DNA of 64,000 bases. It comes from Exobacillus caeni (GTDB lineage Bacteria; Bacillota; Bacilli; Bacillales; Guptibacillaceae). The stretch covers positions 32,594 through 96,593 of the forward strand of contig NZ_SWLG01000015.1 of NCBI RefSeq assembly GCF_005747095.1. The letters run 5' to 3'. The position numbers were made by a program, and so were the translations under genes. The notes beneath the pieces are model-generated. The model worked only from the letters and a program-made list of their open reading frames with translations, did no database searches and was not told where the DNA came from. Positions 29,546-39,335 of this stretch are shown piece after piece (position 1 is the first letter of the stretch; each line of letters opens with the position of its first letter).

Positions 29546-30370
29546 TCACGTTGATAATTTTTCAGTTCGATAGGGAGCTGTAAGAGCTGCTGCAAAGTCC
29601 CCTATCTGTTTGATAGCCTTCTCTCTGGTTTTTGGATCTTGCAAATCCGCTTCATGCGATGCAACCCTTTTAATAAGTGCACTTCCTACAATAACGCCAT
29701 CACAGCTTTCTTTTAATGCTTCTACCTGTTCGGCTTTGCTGACACCGAATCCTACAGCAACAGGTGCACTGCTGTATTTTTTCACCTTTTCTAAAAAAGC
29801 GAACACAGAAGCATGGAACTCTGACCTTACACCAGTTACACCAAGTGAAGAAACACAATAAAGAAAGCCGGACGCGTTACCTGCAATTTGTTGTAATCTT
29901 TCCTCTGAGGTTGTTGGCGCTACAAGCGAAATAAGTGCAAGCCCTTCCTTTTCACATAAGGCTCTTAAATGTTCGCCTTCTTCATAAGGCAGATCGGGTA
30001 CAAGTATACCGTCAACTTCATTTTCGCGCGCTAAAGCAAAGAAGTAATCTTCTCCTAATTGTAACAGAAGATTATAATAAGTAAATATAATGACAGGAAT
30101 TTTCAGACCCTTTTCTCTCATTTTTTTTACAGATTTAATGGAGCTTTCAAGCGTCGTATTATTCTTCAGGGAACGGGATGCTGCTTCCTGGATCACCGGA
30201 CCGTCTGCAAGAGGATCAGAATACGGGATGCCAAGCTCGATTACGTTTGCTCCTCTGTCCTGAAGTTCAACCGCCAATTCGATCGTTGCTTGTTCATTAG
30301 GATCGCCTGACATGATAAATGGAATGAATAGGTCGTTCCTTCCTTCAACATATTTCTTAAACCGTTTCAA
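29546..30370 (-). CDS. trpA: Tryptophan synthase alpha subunit
   Basis: 274 aa. Splits indole-3-glycerol phosphate into indole and glyceraldehyde 3-phosphate. [11 protein letters not shown] (near 13-23), the catalytic Glu in [19 protein letters not shown] (near 43-61), the catalytic Asp in [14 protein letters not shown] near 125-138, and [14 protein letters not shown] near 208. The TTG start at 30370 overlaps the trpB stop by two bases and has GGGAGGGG upstream; the open frame extends further but only inside trpB. Confidence 0.93.
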   Translation of the reverse strand: MKRFKKYVEGRNDLFIPFIMSGDPNEQATIELAVELQDRGANVIELGIPYSDPLADGPVIQEAASRSLKNNTTLESSIKSVKKMREKGLKIPVIIFTYYNLLLQLGEDYFFALARENEVDGILVPDLPYEEGEHLRALCEKEGLALISLVAPTTSEERLQQIAGNASGFLYCVSSLGVTGVRSEFHASVFAFLEKVKKYSSAPVAVGFGVSKAEQVEALKESCDGVIVGSALIKRVASHEADLQDPKTREKAIKQIGDFAAALTAPYRTEKLST

Positions 30371-31563
30371 TGTGCTTCCCCTCCCATTGTCTTCATTAGT
30401 GTATGAACGTCCTTGTCCCCTCTCCCGGACAAACATACGAGTATTGTTTCGTGTTTGTTCATCTCTTTGGCTCTCTTAAATGCTTCTGCCAGTGCATGGG
30501 CACTTTCGATAGCTGGTATAATCCCTTCTTCCTGTGAAAGGAGTGTAAGAGCATCAAGTGCTTCATCATCCGTTATGCTGACATATTCTACCCGCTTGCT
30601 ATCCTTCAGATAGGAATGTTCCGGACCGATTCCTGGATAGTCAAGACCTGCCGAAATAGAATACGGTTCCTGGATTTGTCCTGCTTCGTCCTGCAGCAGG
30701 TAAGTAAGAGAACCATGGATCACACCCAGGCTCCCTTTCGTTAGTGTTGCGGCATGTTGAGGAGTATCGATTCCTTTTCCAGCCGCTTCCACACCAACGC
30801 AGGCAGATTCATCATCCAGGAATGGATAAAAGGTTCCGATCGCATTGCTCCCTCCTCCTACACAAGCAACGATGCAATCTGGCATTTTATTTTCTCTGTT
30901 AAAGAATTGTTCCCTTGCTTCATCCCCGATTACCCGTTGAAAGTCACGGACCATTTTAGGATAAGGATGAGGGCCTACTACCGATCCGATCAAATAAAAA
31001 GTATCTTCTACATTGGAAACCCAGTAACGGATCGCTTCATTTGTTGCGTCTTTCAGTGTCTTGCTTCCTGATTTGACAGGCACTACTTCCGCACCTAGAA
31101 GTTTCATACGAAATACGTTCAAAGCCTGGCGTTCAATATCCTCTTCCCCCATGAAAACTTTGCACTCGAGTCCATACCGGGCGGCAACAGTAGCTGCAGC
31201 GACACCATGCTGGCCCGCTCCGGTCTCTGCAACGATCTTTTCTTTTCCCATCCTTTTTGCTAAAAGAGCCTGCCCGATCGCGTTATTTAACTTGTGTGCC
31301 CCAGTGTGGTTAAGGTCTTCACGTTTCAAATAAATTTTTGCCCCGTTAAGCCGTTCCGTCATTTTTTTTGCAAAGGTCAAAGGAGTTGGCCTGCCTGAAA
31401 ATTCCCGGAGCTCTTCTTGAAAATCATGTAAAAATGCTTCGTCAGCCATGAATTTATTTAATGCTGCCTCTAGCTCTTCAAGTGCATGCATCACTGTTTC
31501 CGGTACAAACTTACCGCCATACCTGCCAAAACGCCCTCTTCTATCCGGTACTTGTGTCGCCAT
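30367..31563 (-). CDS. trpB: Tryptophan synthase beta subunit
   Basis: 398 aa. PLP enzyme joining indole and serine. [21 protein letters not shown] at the N-terminus, PLP lysine in [24 protein letters not shown] (HK, near 82-105), [20 protein letters not shown] near 115-134, and the phosphate-binding [15 protein letters not shown] near 225-239. Overlaps the end of trpF by 23 bases with GAGAGG upstream. Confidence 0.96.
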   Translation of the reverse strand: MATQVPDRRGRFGRYGGKFVPETVMHALEELEAALNKFMADEAFLHDFQEELREFSGRPTPLTFAKKMTERLNGAKIYLKREDLNHTGAHKLNNAIGQALLAKRMGKEKIVAETGAGQHGVAAATVAARYGLECKVFMGEEDIERQALNVFRMKLLGAEVVPVKSGSKTLKDATNEAIRYWVSNVEDTFYLIGSVVGPHPYPKMVRDFQRVIGDEAREQFFNRENKMPDCIVACVGGGSNAIGTFYPFLDDESACVGVEAAGKGIDTPQHAATLTKGSLGVIHGSLTYLLQDEAGQIQEPYSISAGLDYPGIGPEHSYLKDSKRVEYVSITDDEALDALTLLSQEEGIIPAIESAHALAEAFKRAKEMNKHETILVCLSGRGDKDVHTLMKTMGGEAH

Positions 31564-32197
31564 TCTTTTTCATCCTCTCAATTATTCGTTTCATTTTATA
31601 AATATCTTTTCTTCCATTCGTTTCAATTCCACTGGAAAGGTCGATCCCGTATGGATGGAAGGCCATCAGCCGTTCGATGTTTTCTGGCTTTATGCCGCCT
31701 GCGATAAACAAAGGGACTTGCTGTACCTCTGCCTCTTCGAGATAAAACGGAATTTGCTGCCAATCGAATCTTTTTCCGGTTCCGCCCCATTTGTCTTTTG
31801 TCCGGTTATCAACAACATATCCATCCACAATAGATTCATAGTTTTTCATCTGTTCTATCGAACGGTCGCTATGATGAATCGCTTTCCATACTTGCAGCGA
31901 AAACCGATCTTTAACTTTTCCGGCGAACTCCGGGGATTCCGACCCATGAAGCTGGATTACATCCAGCGGCACCGCTTTTAATACCCGTTCAATCTCGCCA
32001 AGTGTAGGGTTAACAAACACACCAACGAGCTTTTTGCATCCTTTGCCAAGTTCATTAAACCAACTCCCTGCAGTTTCCGGCTTTACTTCTCGTCTACTAT
32101 TCGCAAATATTAGCCCAACATAATCTGCAGCGCTCTCCAATACTGCCTGGTAATCTTCATACGAAGCGTTCCCGCAGAATTTCAACTTAGTATCCAA
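31541..32197 (-). CDS. trpF: Phosphoribosylanthranilate isomerase
   Basis: About 218 aa TIM barrel. [12 protein letters not shown] at the N-terminus carries the catalytic Cys, [16 protein letters not shown] near 74-89, the catalytic Asp in [22 protein letters not shown] near 123-144 and [13 protein letters not shown] near 163. A TTG at 32197 is chosen because GAGAGG is 6 bases upstream and it matches family N-termini; an ATG at 32212 is inside trpC. Overlaps trpC by 11 bases. Confidence 0.9.
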   Translation of the reverse strand: MDTKLKFCGNASYEDYQAVLESAADYVGLIFANSRREVKPETAGSWFNELGKGCKKLVGVFVNPTLGEIERVLKAVPLDVIQLHGSESPEFAGKVKDRFSLQVWKAIHHSDRSIEQMKNYESIVDGYVVDNRTKDKWGGTGKRFDWQQIPFYLEEAEVQQVPLFIAGGIKPENIERLMAFHPYGIDLSSGIETNGRKDIYKMKRIIERMKKNGDTSTG

Positions 32198-32954
32198 CAG
32201 TGACCTCTCCATACAGTGAAGCGATGCCTTTTGCGGGCGTTTCCGCTCTCATCAATGATTCTCCAACGAGCACGCCATTAGCTCCAAATGATTTCACCTT
32301 CTCCATGTCCCTTGACGAATGAATCCCGCTCTCACTTATAAACAAACATTGAGGTGGAATTTTCTTGGCGAGCTTCCCAGTGTTTTCAACGGAAGTTTGG
32401 AAAGTAGCAAGGTCCCTGTTGTTTACTCCGATCAGACGAGGTGTAAATCTCTCAAGAAGTGTGGATAATTCTTGTTCTGAATGTACTTCTACTAAGCATT
32501 CAAGCCCAAGCTCTTCAGCTTTATTGTAAAATTCCTCCGTTTTTTCTGCACCGAGAACAGCAACAATCAATAGAATTGCATCTGCTCCAATCCTTTTACT
32601 TTCCTCGATTTGTTTTTCATCGATAATAAAATCTTTTCTCAATACTGGTATACGAACTGATTTTTTAATATCTATCAGAAACTGCCTGTTACCTTTGAAA
32701 TAAGTTTCGTCTGTTAACACTGAAATCGCATCAGCACGAGCTTCCTCATATTCACGGGCAATTTCCACAGGGTCGATGGCATCATTAATGACACCTTTTG
32801 AAGGAGAAGCCTTTTTTACTTCGGCGATCAATCCTACCGGACGGTTAGGCGACCGCAATGCTTTGTAGAGCGAAAACCTTTCAACGTTATTTTCTTCTGG
32901 GAGGGTAAGTTGCTGAAGTTCCTGTCTTTTAGTTTCTACAATTTTATTAAGCAT
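32187..32954 (-). CDS. trpC: Indole-3-glycerol phosphate synthase
   Basis: 255 aa TIM barrel. IAEVKKASPSKGVI (near 44-57, catalytic Lys), VLRKDFIIDEKQIEESKRIGADAILLIVA (near 108-136), LVEVHSEQEL near 156-165, GVNNRDLATFQTS near 179-191 and SESGIHSSRDM near 211. Start ATG overlaps the trpD stop by 8 bases. Confidence 0.95.
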   Translation of the reverse strand: MLNKIVETKRQELQQLTLPEENNVERFSLYKALRSPNRPVGLIAEVKKASPSKGVINDAIDPVEIAREYEEARADAISVLTDETYFKGNRQFLIDIKKSVRIPVLRKDFIIDEKQIEESKRIGADAILLIVAVLGAEKTEEFYNKAEELGLECLVEVHSEQELSTLLERFTPRLIGVNNRDLATFQTSVENTGKLAKKIPPQCLFISESGIHSSRDMEKVKSFGANGVLVGESLMRAETPAKGIASLYGEVTVGY

Positions 32955-33972
32955 GTAATTTCAACTCCTTCTCATACTGCAAGCGTTTTAATTGTTCCAA
33001 TGCCACCCCGCCTGCCAGCGCATTTCTGGCTGTTTTGACACCCTCTGCGATCGAGTCCACTCTGCCGACGAGATACAGGCAAGCTCCTGCATTTAACGCG
33101 ACTACGTTTGTGGCAGCTTCATTCGCCTCTCCAGAAAAGATCTGTTTGATCAGTTCCGCACTTTCTTTCACTGTTGATACCTGTATATCTTCTAGAGAAC
33201 CTCTCTTGATCCCCATGTCTTCCGGTATAAATTGATAGGAATCTATTTTTCCGTTGTTAAGTTCGACCATCGTTGTATGGGTGGTGATCGAGCACTCGTC
33301 CAGGCCTTCTCCACCTGTTACAAAGAGAACTCTCTCTGCTCCTACCCGTTTCATGGCCTCCGCCATTTTTAAAGCAAGATCCGCGTCATAAACACCGATG
33401 AGCTGGTAATTGCTTCCTGCCGGATTAGCCATCGGCCCTAAACAGTTAAACACTGTCCGGAAGCCGATTTGCTTTCTTGCTTTTACTGCATGTTTCATGG
33501 CGACATGATATTGAGGAGCAAAAAGGAAACACATATTTGTCCGTTCTAATGCGCTCCTTGCTTCCTGAGGCGTTTGTTGGATAGGAATTTCCAGATGTTC
33601 CAGTACATCGGCACTTCCACTCTTAGAAGAAACCGCTCGATTCCCATGTTTTGCCACATTTACTCCTAAGGAGGAAAGCAGAATGGCAGTAGCAGTAGAA
33701 ATATTAAATGTTGAAGCCCCGTCCCCTCCTGTACCGCAAGTGTCGATAAGCTCAGGAATATCGTGTTCGAGTGGTAAAACATGGCCCCGAAGTGAGCGAA
33801 TAAAGCCTGTCAATTCATCCACCGTTTCTCCTCTCAACCTCAAGACCGTAAGCAAACTTGCGATCTGGCTGTCTTCTGCCTGGCCGTTCATAATAACATC
33901 CATTATTTCTTTTGCTTCTGTTTCTGAAAGTCTTTTTCCATCTATTAATTCTGAAAGAATCTTTTTAAACAT
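32947..33972 (-). CDS. trpD: Anthranilate phosphoribosyltransferase
   Basis: 341 aa. DTCGTGGDGASTFNISTATA (near 77-96) is the PRPP-binding loop, KHGNRAVSSKSGSADVLE near 106-123 the metal and anthranilate site. Uses PRPP and anthranilate. Start ATG overlaps the end of trpE by 8 bases, so the trpEDCFBA genes are translationally coupled throughout. Confidence 0.95.
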   Translation of the reverse strand: MFKKILSELIDGKRLSETEAKEIMDVIMNGQAEDSQIASLLTVLRLRGETVDELTGFIRSLRGHVLPLEHDIPELIDTCGTGGDGASTFNISTATAILLSSLGVNVAKHGNRAVSSKSGSADVLEHLEIPIQQTPQEARSALERTNMCFLFAPQYHVAMKHAVKARKQIGFRTVFNCLGPMANPAGSNYQLIGVYDADLALKMAEAMKRVGAERVLFVTGGEGLDECSITTHTTMVELNNGKIDSYQFIPEDMGIKRGSLEDIQVSTVKESAELIKQIFSGEANEAATNVVALNAGACLYLVGRVDSIAEGVKTARNALAGGVALEQLKRLQYEKELKLHA

Positions 33973-35485
33973 ACTCTTTCGCCTCTTTCTTGAAAATTTG
34001 TTCTGCCATTTTTACTGCTTTGATCAACGCCCTTGCCTTATTCCTTGTTTCTTCCCATTCCTGTTCAGGGATAGAATCAGCAACTACTCCAGCACCTGCC
34101 TGGATGTAAGCCTTTTTGTCTTTGACGACCATCGTCCGAATCGCGATACAGGAATCAATGTTGCCATCAAAACCGATATAGCCCATCGCCCCAGAATAAA
34201 CGCCTCTTCCGTTTGGCTCAAGATCCCGGAGTATCTCCATCGCACGAATCTTCGGCGCTCCTGACACCGTTCCAGCAGGGAATGAAGAAATCAACGCATC
34301 GATCGGTTCGTATTCTTCTGCAAGGTTGCCTCTCACTTTTGAAATAATATGCATGACGTGGGAGAACCGGGCAATATCCATCAACACAGGGGTTCTGACC
34401 GTTCCGTACTCCGCGACTCTACCAACATCGTTTCTTGCAAGGTCAACGAGCATATAATGTTCCGCCCGTTCTTTCTCATCTGCAAGCAGTTCTGTTTCGA
34501 GCGCTTTGTCTTCCCGGGGGGTACTCCCGCGTTTTCTTGTTCCTGCGATCGGATGAATTTCAACCTCCCTGTTCAACACCTGAACGAGACGTTCCGGAGA
34601 GCTCCCTACTACTTCTGCATTTTCCGTCCGTAAATAGAACATATATGGTGACGGGTTGACGATTCTCAGGATTCGGTACAGCTCAAGGGCCGAAACGTTA
34701 ATATCTAACTCAAACCTCTGTGACAGAACTGCCTGGAACACATCTCCCGCTTTTATATACTCTTTGATTTTCTCAACATGATCGAAGAACTTTTCTTTTT
34801 CATAGTTTGATTTAACGCCTTCGAAATCGTCCTGTTCAGTATGGCCTGATAACGTTAGCGTTCCATCAAGATTAATTGAAGAAACGGCCTGATTGACTGT
34901 TCTATCTATTTCCCGGATCGCTTCGTTATAAATGTTTTTAACGGTCGTTTCATCAGCCTCTTCCGGAACGCTTGCATGATAGCAAATCGTTAATTCACGG
35001 GAATGATGGTCGAATATTAGAATCGTTTCACAGACCGTGAAATAAAAATCTTGAAAGAGCAAATCATGGTTATCATGTGGTGTGACGGGTTCAAAATGCG
35101 TGATCCCTTCATAGCCGATATATCCTACCGCTCCTCCGTAAAACGGGAAAGGCAGATCCATCTTTTTGGCGTTTAGATAGCCGAACAGACTGTTCACAGC
35201 ATCCTTAAATGTTGTACTGCGGGTAATGGTTTCTGCCGATTTGTTCTCAACCAAAAAGGTTCCGGACTCTTCTTTTAACGTTAAGTACGGATCAAGTCCG
35301 ATAAAAGAATACCTTGACCATAATGATTCTTTATCATTGCTTTCAAGCAGATAAGCCGCTCTTTTTTTTAGATTTTGAAAAATTTGTATGGGTGTTACCG
35401 TATCAAGAAGGAAAGTACGGGTGATCGGAATAGTCCGATACGTACTGGCATCCTTTAAAAAGGAACCAAAGTTTGTAGCCATCAT
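33965..35485 (-). CDS. trpE: Anthranilate synthase component I
   Basis: 506 aa. Chorismate-using enzyme with an N-terminal regulatory domain (LLESNDKESLWSRYSFIGL, tryptophan-binding type) and the C-terminal chorismate-binding domain: FQAVLSQRFEL near 300, SPERLVQ near 345, HPIAGTRKRG near 355, DLARNDVGRV near 395, and SSFPAGTVSGAPKIRAMEII-like segment near 435. The glutamine amidotransferase partner (trpG/pabA) is not in this operon, as in B. subtilis. The start is at 35485 or the adjacent ATG 35482, after GGAGAGGTGA; a longer frame upstream would run into the leader terminator. Confidence 0.95.
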   Translation of the reverse strand: MMATNFGSFLKDASTYRTIPITRTFLLDTVTPIQIFQNLKKRAAYLLESNDKESLWSRYSFIGLDPYLTLKEESGTFLVENKSAETITRSTTFKDAVNSLFGYLNAKKMDLPFPFYGGAVGYIGYEGITHFEPVTPHDNHDLLFQDFYFTVCETILIFDHHSRELTICYHASVPEEADETTVKNIYNEAIREIDRTVNQAVSSINLDGTLTLSGHTEQDDFEGVKSNYEKEKFFDHVEKIKEYIKAGDVFQAVLSQRFELDINVSALELYRILRIVNPSPYMFYLRTENAEVVGSSPERLVQVLNREVEIHPIAGTRKRGSTPREDKALETELLADEKERAEHYMLVDLARNDVGRVAEYGTVRTPVLMDIARFSHVMHIISKVRGNLAEEYEPIDALISSFPAGTVSGAPKIRAMEILRDLEPNGRGVYSGAMGYIGFDGNIDSCIAIRTMVVKDKKAYIQAGAGVVADSIPEQEWEETRNKARALIKAVKMAEQIFKKEAKEYV

Positions 35486-35584
35486 TCTCACCTCTCCACT
35501 TAAGATGGAGAATAAGAACGTTGAGGAATAATTGAAGGGTGGTTCGTATGAATGCAAATAATAAGAAAAAAACGCAAACCAATA

Positions 35585-35615
35585 TAAAAAGCCCCTGAGC
35601 AATAAACCCAGGGGC
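35585..35615 (-). terminator. trp attenuator terminator
   Basis: Stem GCCCCTG / CAGGGGC followed by TTTTTATATT on the minus strand, 100 bases before trpE. In the trp leader it is the attenuation site formed when TRAP binds; UUAGGG at the end of the TRAP site could pair with CCCUGG of its left arm as an antiterminator. Confidence 0.88.
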
Positions 35616-35637
35616 ATGTTTGTTTGCATGCCGGTCC

Positions 35638-35729
35638 CTAAGCTCTCCTCAACTCAACTATCCTATTCTCAACTGTCTCGTCTCTTATTTTCACTTAACT
35701 CTTTACTAACTCTATGCTAACTAATCTCA
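35638..35729 (-). promoter_or_regulatory. TRAP-binding (G/U)AG repeat site in the trp leader
   Basis: The minus-strand leader holds more than ten GAG or TAG triplets, mostly two or three bases apart (for example GAGACGAG, GAGAATAGGATAG, GAGTTGAGGAGAG). This is the recognition pattern of the TRAP 11-mer. The TRAP gene mtrB is in the same window at 49828-50052. Confidence 0.9.
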
Positions 35730-35760
35730 TTTGCTAAACAATTCATAAAACTTAATGTTA

Positions 35761-35789
35761 AGTTTAGTATTGTTTATGTTTTCTGTCAA
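35761..35789 (-). promoter_or_regulatory. Sigma-A promoter of the trp operon
   Basis: TTGACA (35784-35789) and TAAACT (35761-35766) with a 17-base spacer. The -35 overlaps the aroH stop codon, so trp genes can be read from this promoter or from upstream aro promoters. Confidence 0.75.
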
Positions 35790-36148
35790 CCGGTTAAATC
35801 CGGCCGCAGTGCAGCTGCTTTTTCTAAATAAACATGGTGGATTTCACGTTGTGTTTTCAGGGTATTTACCGTCATCAACACCCTGATGCATTTCTCGATC
35901 GAACCTTTGACGGGTATCTCGGATGCGCATATAACAGGGACATACTTCCAGCCATCCATCGTTCTGACCGCTTCAGCAGGAAATGCACTGTCAAGGTCCT
36001 TCGTCATCGTTATGATCACTTGCGCTACATTTTCAGGATCGATTTCATTGAGGTCGAGAATGTTTTTGACCAACTGCTCGACCGCGATTAATATCGAATT
36101 TTTCTCGTTCTTTTCAACCGTTATTGCTCCCCTTATCCCTCGTATCAT
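35786..36148 (-). CDS. aroH: Chorismate mutase (AroH type)
   Basis: 120 aa monofunctional chorismate mutase converting chorismate to prephenate. IRGIRGAITVEKNE (N-terminus with catalytic Arg), TMTKDLDSAFPAEAVR (near 57-72, Asp/Ala/Phe/Pro active-site loop), and CIRVLMTVNT near 86-95 match the trimeric B. subtilis enzyme. Start MIRGIRG has AGGAGCAG upstream and lies inside the end of aroB (35-base overlap). Confidence 0.93.
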   Translation of the reverse strand: MIRGIRGAITVEKNEKNSILIAVEQLVKNILDLNEIDPENVAQVIITMTKDLDSAFPAEAVRTMDGWKYVPVICASEIPVKGSIEKCIRVLMTVNTLKTQREIHHVYLEKAAALRPDLTG

Positions 36149-37229
36149 CCGATCTGCTCCTTTCAAATTCAGCCATGAGCAATGGAGACAACACCGATTC
36201 ATCGATCTGCACTTTTTCTGCCTTCCCGATTTCTTTTAAAAGTATCATATTAATTTTGCCGCCAGATGATTTTTTATCCTTTTTCATCCTCTCGACCAGT
36301 CTTGCTTCATCTAAAGTTTCAGGTATTGCAACAGGCAGTCCGAACTGTTGGAACCATTTTGTTATTTCATCCATATTATAATCGATGCCGTAATATACCT
36401 CACTTACTCTTAAAGCAAAAACCATGCCGATCGCCACCGCTTCTCCGTGTGTTATCCTTCCGTATCCCAATTCTGCTTCTATTGCATGCCCGAGTGTATG
36501 GCCAAAGTTAAGAATCGCCCTTAAGCCTGACTCCTTTTCATCCTGCCCGACTACTTGAGCTTTGACGCGGATTCCTTCTTTGATAAGATAGGCAAGCTGT
36601 TCATCCGTTATATTTCCTAAATCCTTGATATTTTGCTTTAGCCATCCGTAAAAATCCGGATTCCAGATTAAGGCATGTTTAATCACTTCACTGAAGCCAG
36701 AACGCCATTCATTACCAGTCAGTGAACGCAACGTTTCGATATCATAGATAACCGCTAAAGGCTGGTGGAATGCCCCGATCAGGTTTTTCCCCAATGGATG
36801 GTTAATCGCAGTTTTTCCCCCGACACTGCTATCGTGAGCAAGAAGTGTAGTGGGGAGCTGTATATAATCGATTCCTCTCATAAATGTGGCTGCTACAAAT
36901 CCAGCCAGATCGCCGATCACCCCTCCTCCTAAAGCGAGGATACAGGCATCGCGATCCAGCCCTGCTTCAAGTACTGCTGTCTGGCAATCATAAAACTGAC
37001 CGATCGACTTGGACTCTTCTCCGCTTTCAACGAGATAATAAGGGATGTCAGGCATGGATGCTTGAATATCTTTCAAATACAAATCAGCGACAGTTTTATC
37101 AGCAATAAGAAAATACTTGCTATATGATCCGGCCATCTCCTCGACCAATTTTTTCCATCGTTTCCGGATTCCTTTACCAATATAGACGGGATATTCTTTT
37201 GAGGAAGTATATATAGTAAGCTGTTCCAT
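36114..37229 (-). CDS. aroB: 3-dehydroquinate synthase
   Basis: 371 aa. NAD- and zinc-dependent cyclisation of DAHP, second step of the shikimate pathway. EESKSIGQ near 72, ALGGGVIGDLAGFVAATFMRGIDYIQLPTTLLA (near 98-130), DSSVGGKTAINHPLGKNLIGAFHQP near 133-157, and the metal ligands in NFGHTLGHAIE near 243-253 and HGEAVAIGM near 260. Three bases after the aroC stop. The C-terminus is somewhat longer than in B. subtilis (362 aa). Confidence 0.94.
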   Translation of the reverse strand: MEQLTIYTSSKEYPVYIGKGIRKRWKKLVEEMAGSYSKYFLIADKTVADLYLKDIQASMPDIPYYLVESGEESKSIGQFYDCQTAVLEAGLDRDACILALGGGVIGDLAGFVAATFMRGIDYIQLPTTLLAHDSSVGGKTAINHPLGKNLIGAFHQPLAVIYDIETLRSLTGNEWRSGFSEVIKHALIWNPDFYGWLKQNIKDLGNITDEQLAYLIKEGIRVKAQVVGQDEKESGLRAILNFGHTLGHAIEAELGYGRITHGEAVAIGMVFALRVSEVYYGIDYNMDEITKWFQQFGLPVAIPETLDEARLVERMKKDKKSSGGKINMILLKEIGKAEKVQIDESVLSPLLMAEFERSRSDDTRDKGSNNG

Positions 37230-37232
37230 TTC

Positions 37233-38405
37233 TTAAAACCTCTTTGCGTATTCCTGGTAACGCTCGTAATTTTCTTTTATTTCTTCGATTCGGTCATTTC
37301 CGAACTTTTCTAAAAAGGCGCAGGCAACTTCCCATGAAACAACACTTTCGGCAACAACGCTGGCGGCTGGGACAGCACAGCTGTCAGAACGCTCTATGCT
37401 TGCGGCAAATGGTTCCTTCGTTTCAATATCAACACTTTGAAGCGGTTTATAAAGCGTTGGGATTGGTTTCATCACGCCCTTTACCACGATAGGCATTCCT
37501 GTTGTCATGCCACCTTCAAAACCACCAAGATTGTTCGTTCTTCTACTGTAGCCTTCCGTTTCTGACCAGATGATCTCATCATGTACTTTGCTCCCGGGAA
37601 TTTCAGCTGCTTTAAATCCAATCCCAAACTCTACTCCCTTAAACGCATTGATACTGACGATCGCTCCAGCGATGCGTGAATCGAGCTTACGGTCATAATG
37701 GACATGACTCCCTAATCCGACCGGTGTCCCTTCTACAATCACTTCAACAATTCCGCCAATAGAGTCCCCGTTTTCCTTGGCATCATCTATTGCTTTCATC
37801 ATTCTTTCCTCGGCTCCTTTATCAAGGCAGCGAACCTGGGAAGCTTCTGTTTGTTCCTGTATTTGTTTTATTGAGAGGCCGCCTTCATAATCGCTTTCAA
37901 TCCCGCCGATCATCCGTACGTGTCCTGCCACTTCCATTCCGAATTCAGATAATATTTTTTTGGCGACTGCTCCGACTGCGACTCTTACTGTCGTCTCTCT
38001 TGCAGAAGAACGTTCCAGAACGTTTCTCATATCGCGGTGGCCGTATTTTATCGCGCCGTTTAAATCGGCATGTCCGGGGCGAGGCCGTGAAATAGTTCGT
38101 TTCATGTTTTTTTCTTGCTCTTCTGTTACGGGTTCGGCCCCCATGTAATTTTTCCAGTGCGTCCAGTCTTTATTTTCTACAACAAGGGCAACAGGAGCTC
38201 CTGTTGTCTTTCCATGGCGGACCCCGCTAAGAATCTGAACTCTGTCTTTTTCAATTTGCATTCTTCTGCCTCTGCCATAGCCTTTTTGCCTTCTAGCAAG
38301 CTCTTTATCAATATCCTCAGCGAGTAGCTCAAGTCCTGCAGGAACCCCTTCAATGATTGTTGTTAATTGAGGTCCGTGTGACTCTCCTGCTGTTAAGTAT
38401 CTCAT
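37233..38405 (-). CDS. aroC: Chorismate synthase
   Basis: 390 aa; called aroF in B. subtilis. Reduced-flavin-dependent elimination of phosphate from EPSP. N-terminal [37 protein letters not shown] near 39-50, [34 protein letters not shown] (near 106-139) and [11 protein letters not shown] near 240 are the standard signatures. Start MRYLTAG with GGGAGGAGAT upstream; the frame is open upstream without support. The gene that follows ndk-cheR in B. subtilis; here the B12 locus comes next. Confidence 0.95.
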   Translation of the reverse strand: MRYLTAGESHGPQLTTIIEGVPAGLELLAEDIDKELARRQKGYGRGRRMQIEKDRVQILSGVRHGKTTGAPVALVVENKDWTHWKNYMGAEPVTEEQEKNMKRTISRPRPGHADLNGAIKYGHRDMRNVLERSSARETTVRVAVGAVAKKILSEFGMEVAGHVRMIGGIESDYEGGLSIKQIQEQTEASQVRCLDKGAEERMMKAIDDAKENGDSIGGIVEVIVEGTPVGLGSHVHYDRKLDSRIAGAIVSINAFKGVEFGIGFKAAEIPGSKVHDEIIWSETEGYSRRTNNLGGFEGGMTTGMPIVVKGVMKPIPTLYKPLQSVDIETKEPFAASIERSDSCAVPAASVVAESVVSWEVACAFLEKFGNDRIEEIKENYERYQEYAKRF

Positions 38406-38606
38406 CCAATCTCCTCCCAACGGCTTTCGCGCTTTTGTGCTTTTATGTATTAATATATCATAACGTATTTGTTCTGTGTGTCGTTTTCTAATAATATTTA
38501 AACGCTTTAATACCAATTTCCTGTTTCGGAATAAATTTCTTTCAATTCTAATACAGGCTATTTATTATCGTAAACTAAATTGATTCGTTTTTGAACATAA
38601 CTCCAC
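38406..38606. other. Intergenic region upstream of aroC
   Basis: About 200 AT-rich bases between the ECF locus terminator and aroC. It should hold the aroC promoter; a TATGAT sits near 38460 but without a good -35. No further structure seen. Confidence 0.4.
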
Positions 38607-38642
38607 AAAGAAAGGCTTCCGATGGGATGTCGAAAGCCTTCA
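38607..38642 (-). terminator. Terminator of the cobalamin-riboswitch operon
   Basis: Stem GAAGGCTTTCGA / TCGGAAGCCTTTC followed by TTTG on the minus strand, just after the S-component gene. Confidence 0.75.
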
Positions 38643-38648
38643 AGAATA

Positions 38649-39335
38649 TCATGTTGCCAGCAAGCCGTACTTCCGCTTAAAGCGTTGAAGTATCTTTATC
38701 CAGCCGGAACTAAAAACAAGTATAAAAAAAACGTTCGAAACAGCATGGGCAAGATCAAAATAAAAGCTAGTGGCATAATAAGCAAAGACAGAAGAAAATG
38801 TAATTTCACCGAGAAAGCCGATAATAAACCAGAGGTTCATGATCCATCCAAAGGCAAAACCCGTGATTAATCCAAACAGGGCTTTTCCCCAGAGATGTTT
38901 CATAAACCATGTGTTTCTAAGTATTCCGGCTAAGAATCCGATTAATCCCCAGCTATACATTTGCCACGGTGTCCATGGTCCCTGGCCAAGGAACAAGTTT
39001 GACACAAGGGCAGCCATCGCCCCAATCATAAAGCCGCTTTCTGCCCCCAAAACAAGTGCAGAGACAATTATGACGAATGTCGTTGGCTGAATGCTGGGAA
39101 ATGCAGCAAAAGGCACTCTGCTTACCGCCGCAACCGCTGAAAGCATAGCCAGGAGTACGAGTTCCTTACCGGTGATCTTTCGCATTTCAAAGCGAAGCAA
39201 AAAAGGGATCAGTGTAAGTCCTATGAACAAGAAGCTGATCATCAAATAATGCTCTGGAAAGTAAATGATAGAAAAAATAAGTAGACCGAGCATTCCGGTA
39301 ACGATTAGACCTGAATAGATGCTTGAACGCGCCAT
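38649..39335 (-). CDS. ECF transporter S-component (probable cobalamin/corrinoid specific)
   Basis: 228 aa integral membrane protein with about six helices (8-26, 30-45, 52-70, 82-102, 105-135, 160-215). Segments AAVSRVPFAAFPSIQPTTFVIIV and SNLFLGQGPWTPWQMYSWGLIGFLAG are typical of S-components of energy-coupling factor transporters. The substrate cannot be read from the protein, but it is the last gene of an operon under a cobalamin riboswitch. Start MARSSIYSG is inside the ATPase gene (31-base overlap) with GGAGG 10 bases upstream. CbrT-type S-components for B12 are known in other Firmicutes; relation to them is not tested. Confidence 0.82.
   Translation of the reverse strand: MARSSIYSGLIVTGMLGLLIFSIIYFPEHYLMISFLFIGLTLIPFLLRFEMRKITGKELVLLAMLSAVAAVSRVPFAAFPSIQPTTFVIIVSALVLGAESGFMIGAMAALVSNLFLGQGPWTPWQMYSWGLIGFLAGILRNTWFMKHLWGKALFGLITGFAFGWIMNLWFIIGFLGEITFSSVFAYYATSFYFDLAHAVSNVFFILVFSSGWIKILQRFKRKYGLLAT

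Noticed and set aside
38649..39335. S-component as thiamine, riboflavin or other vitamin transporter
   Set aside because: The riboswitch class and DUF4430 partners favour cobalamin; the protein lacks motifs I would need to assign another vitamin. Not fully excluded.
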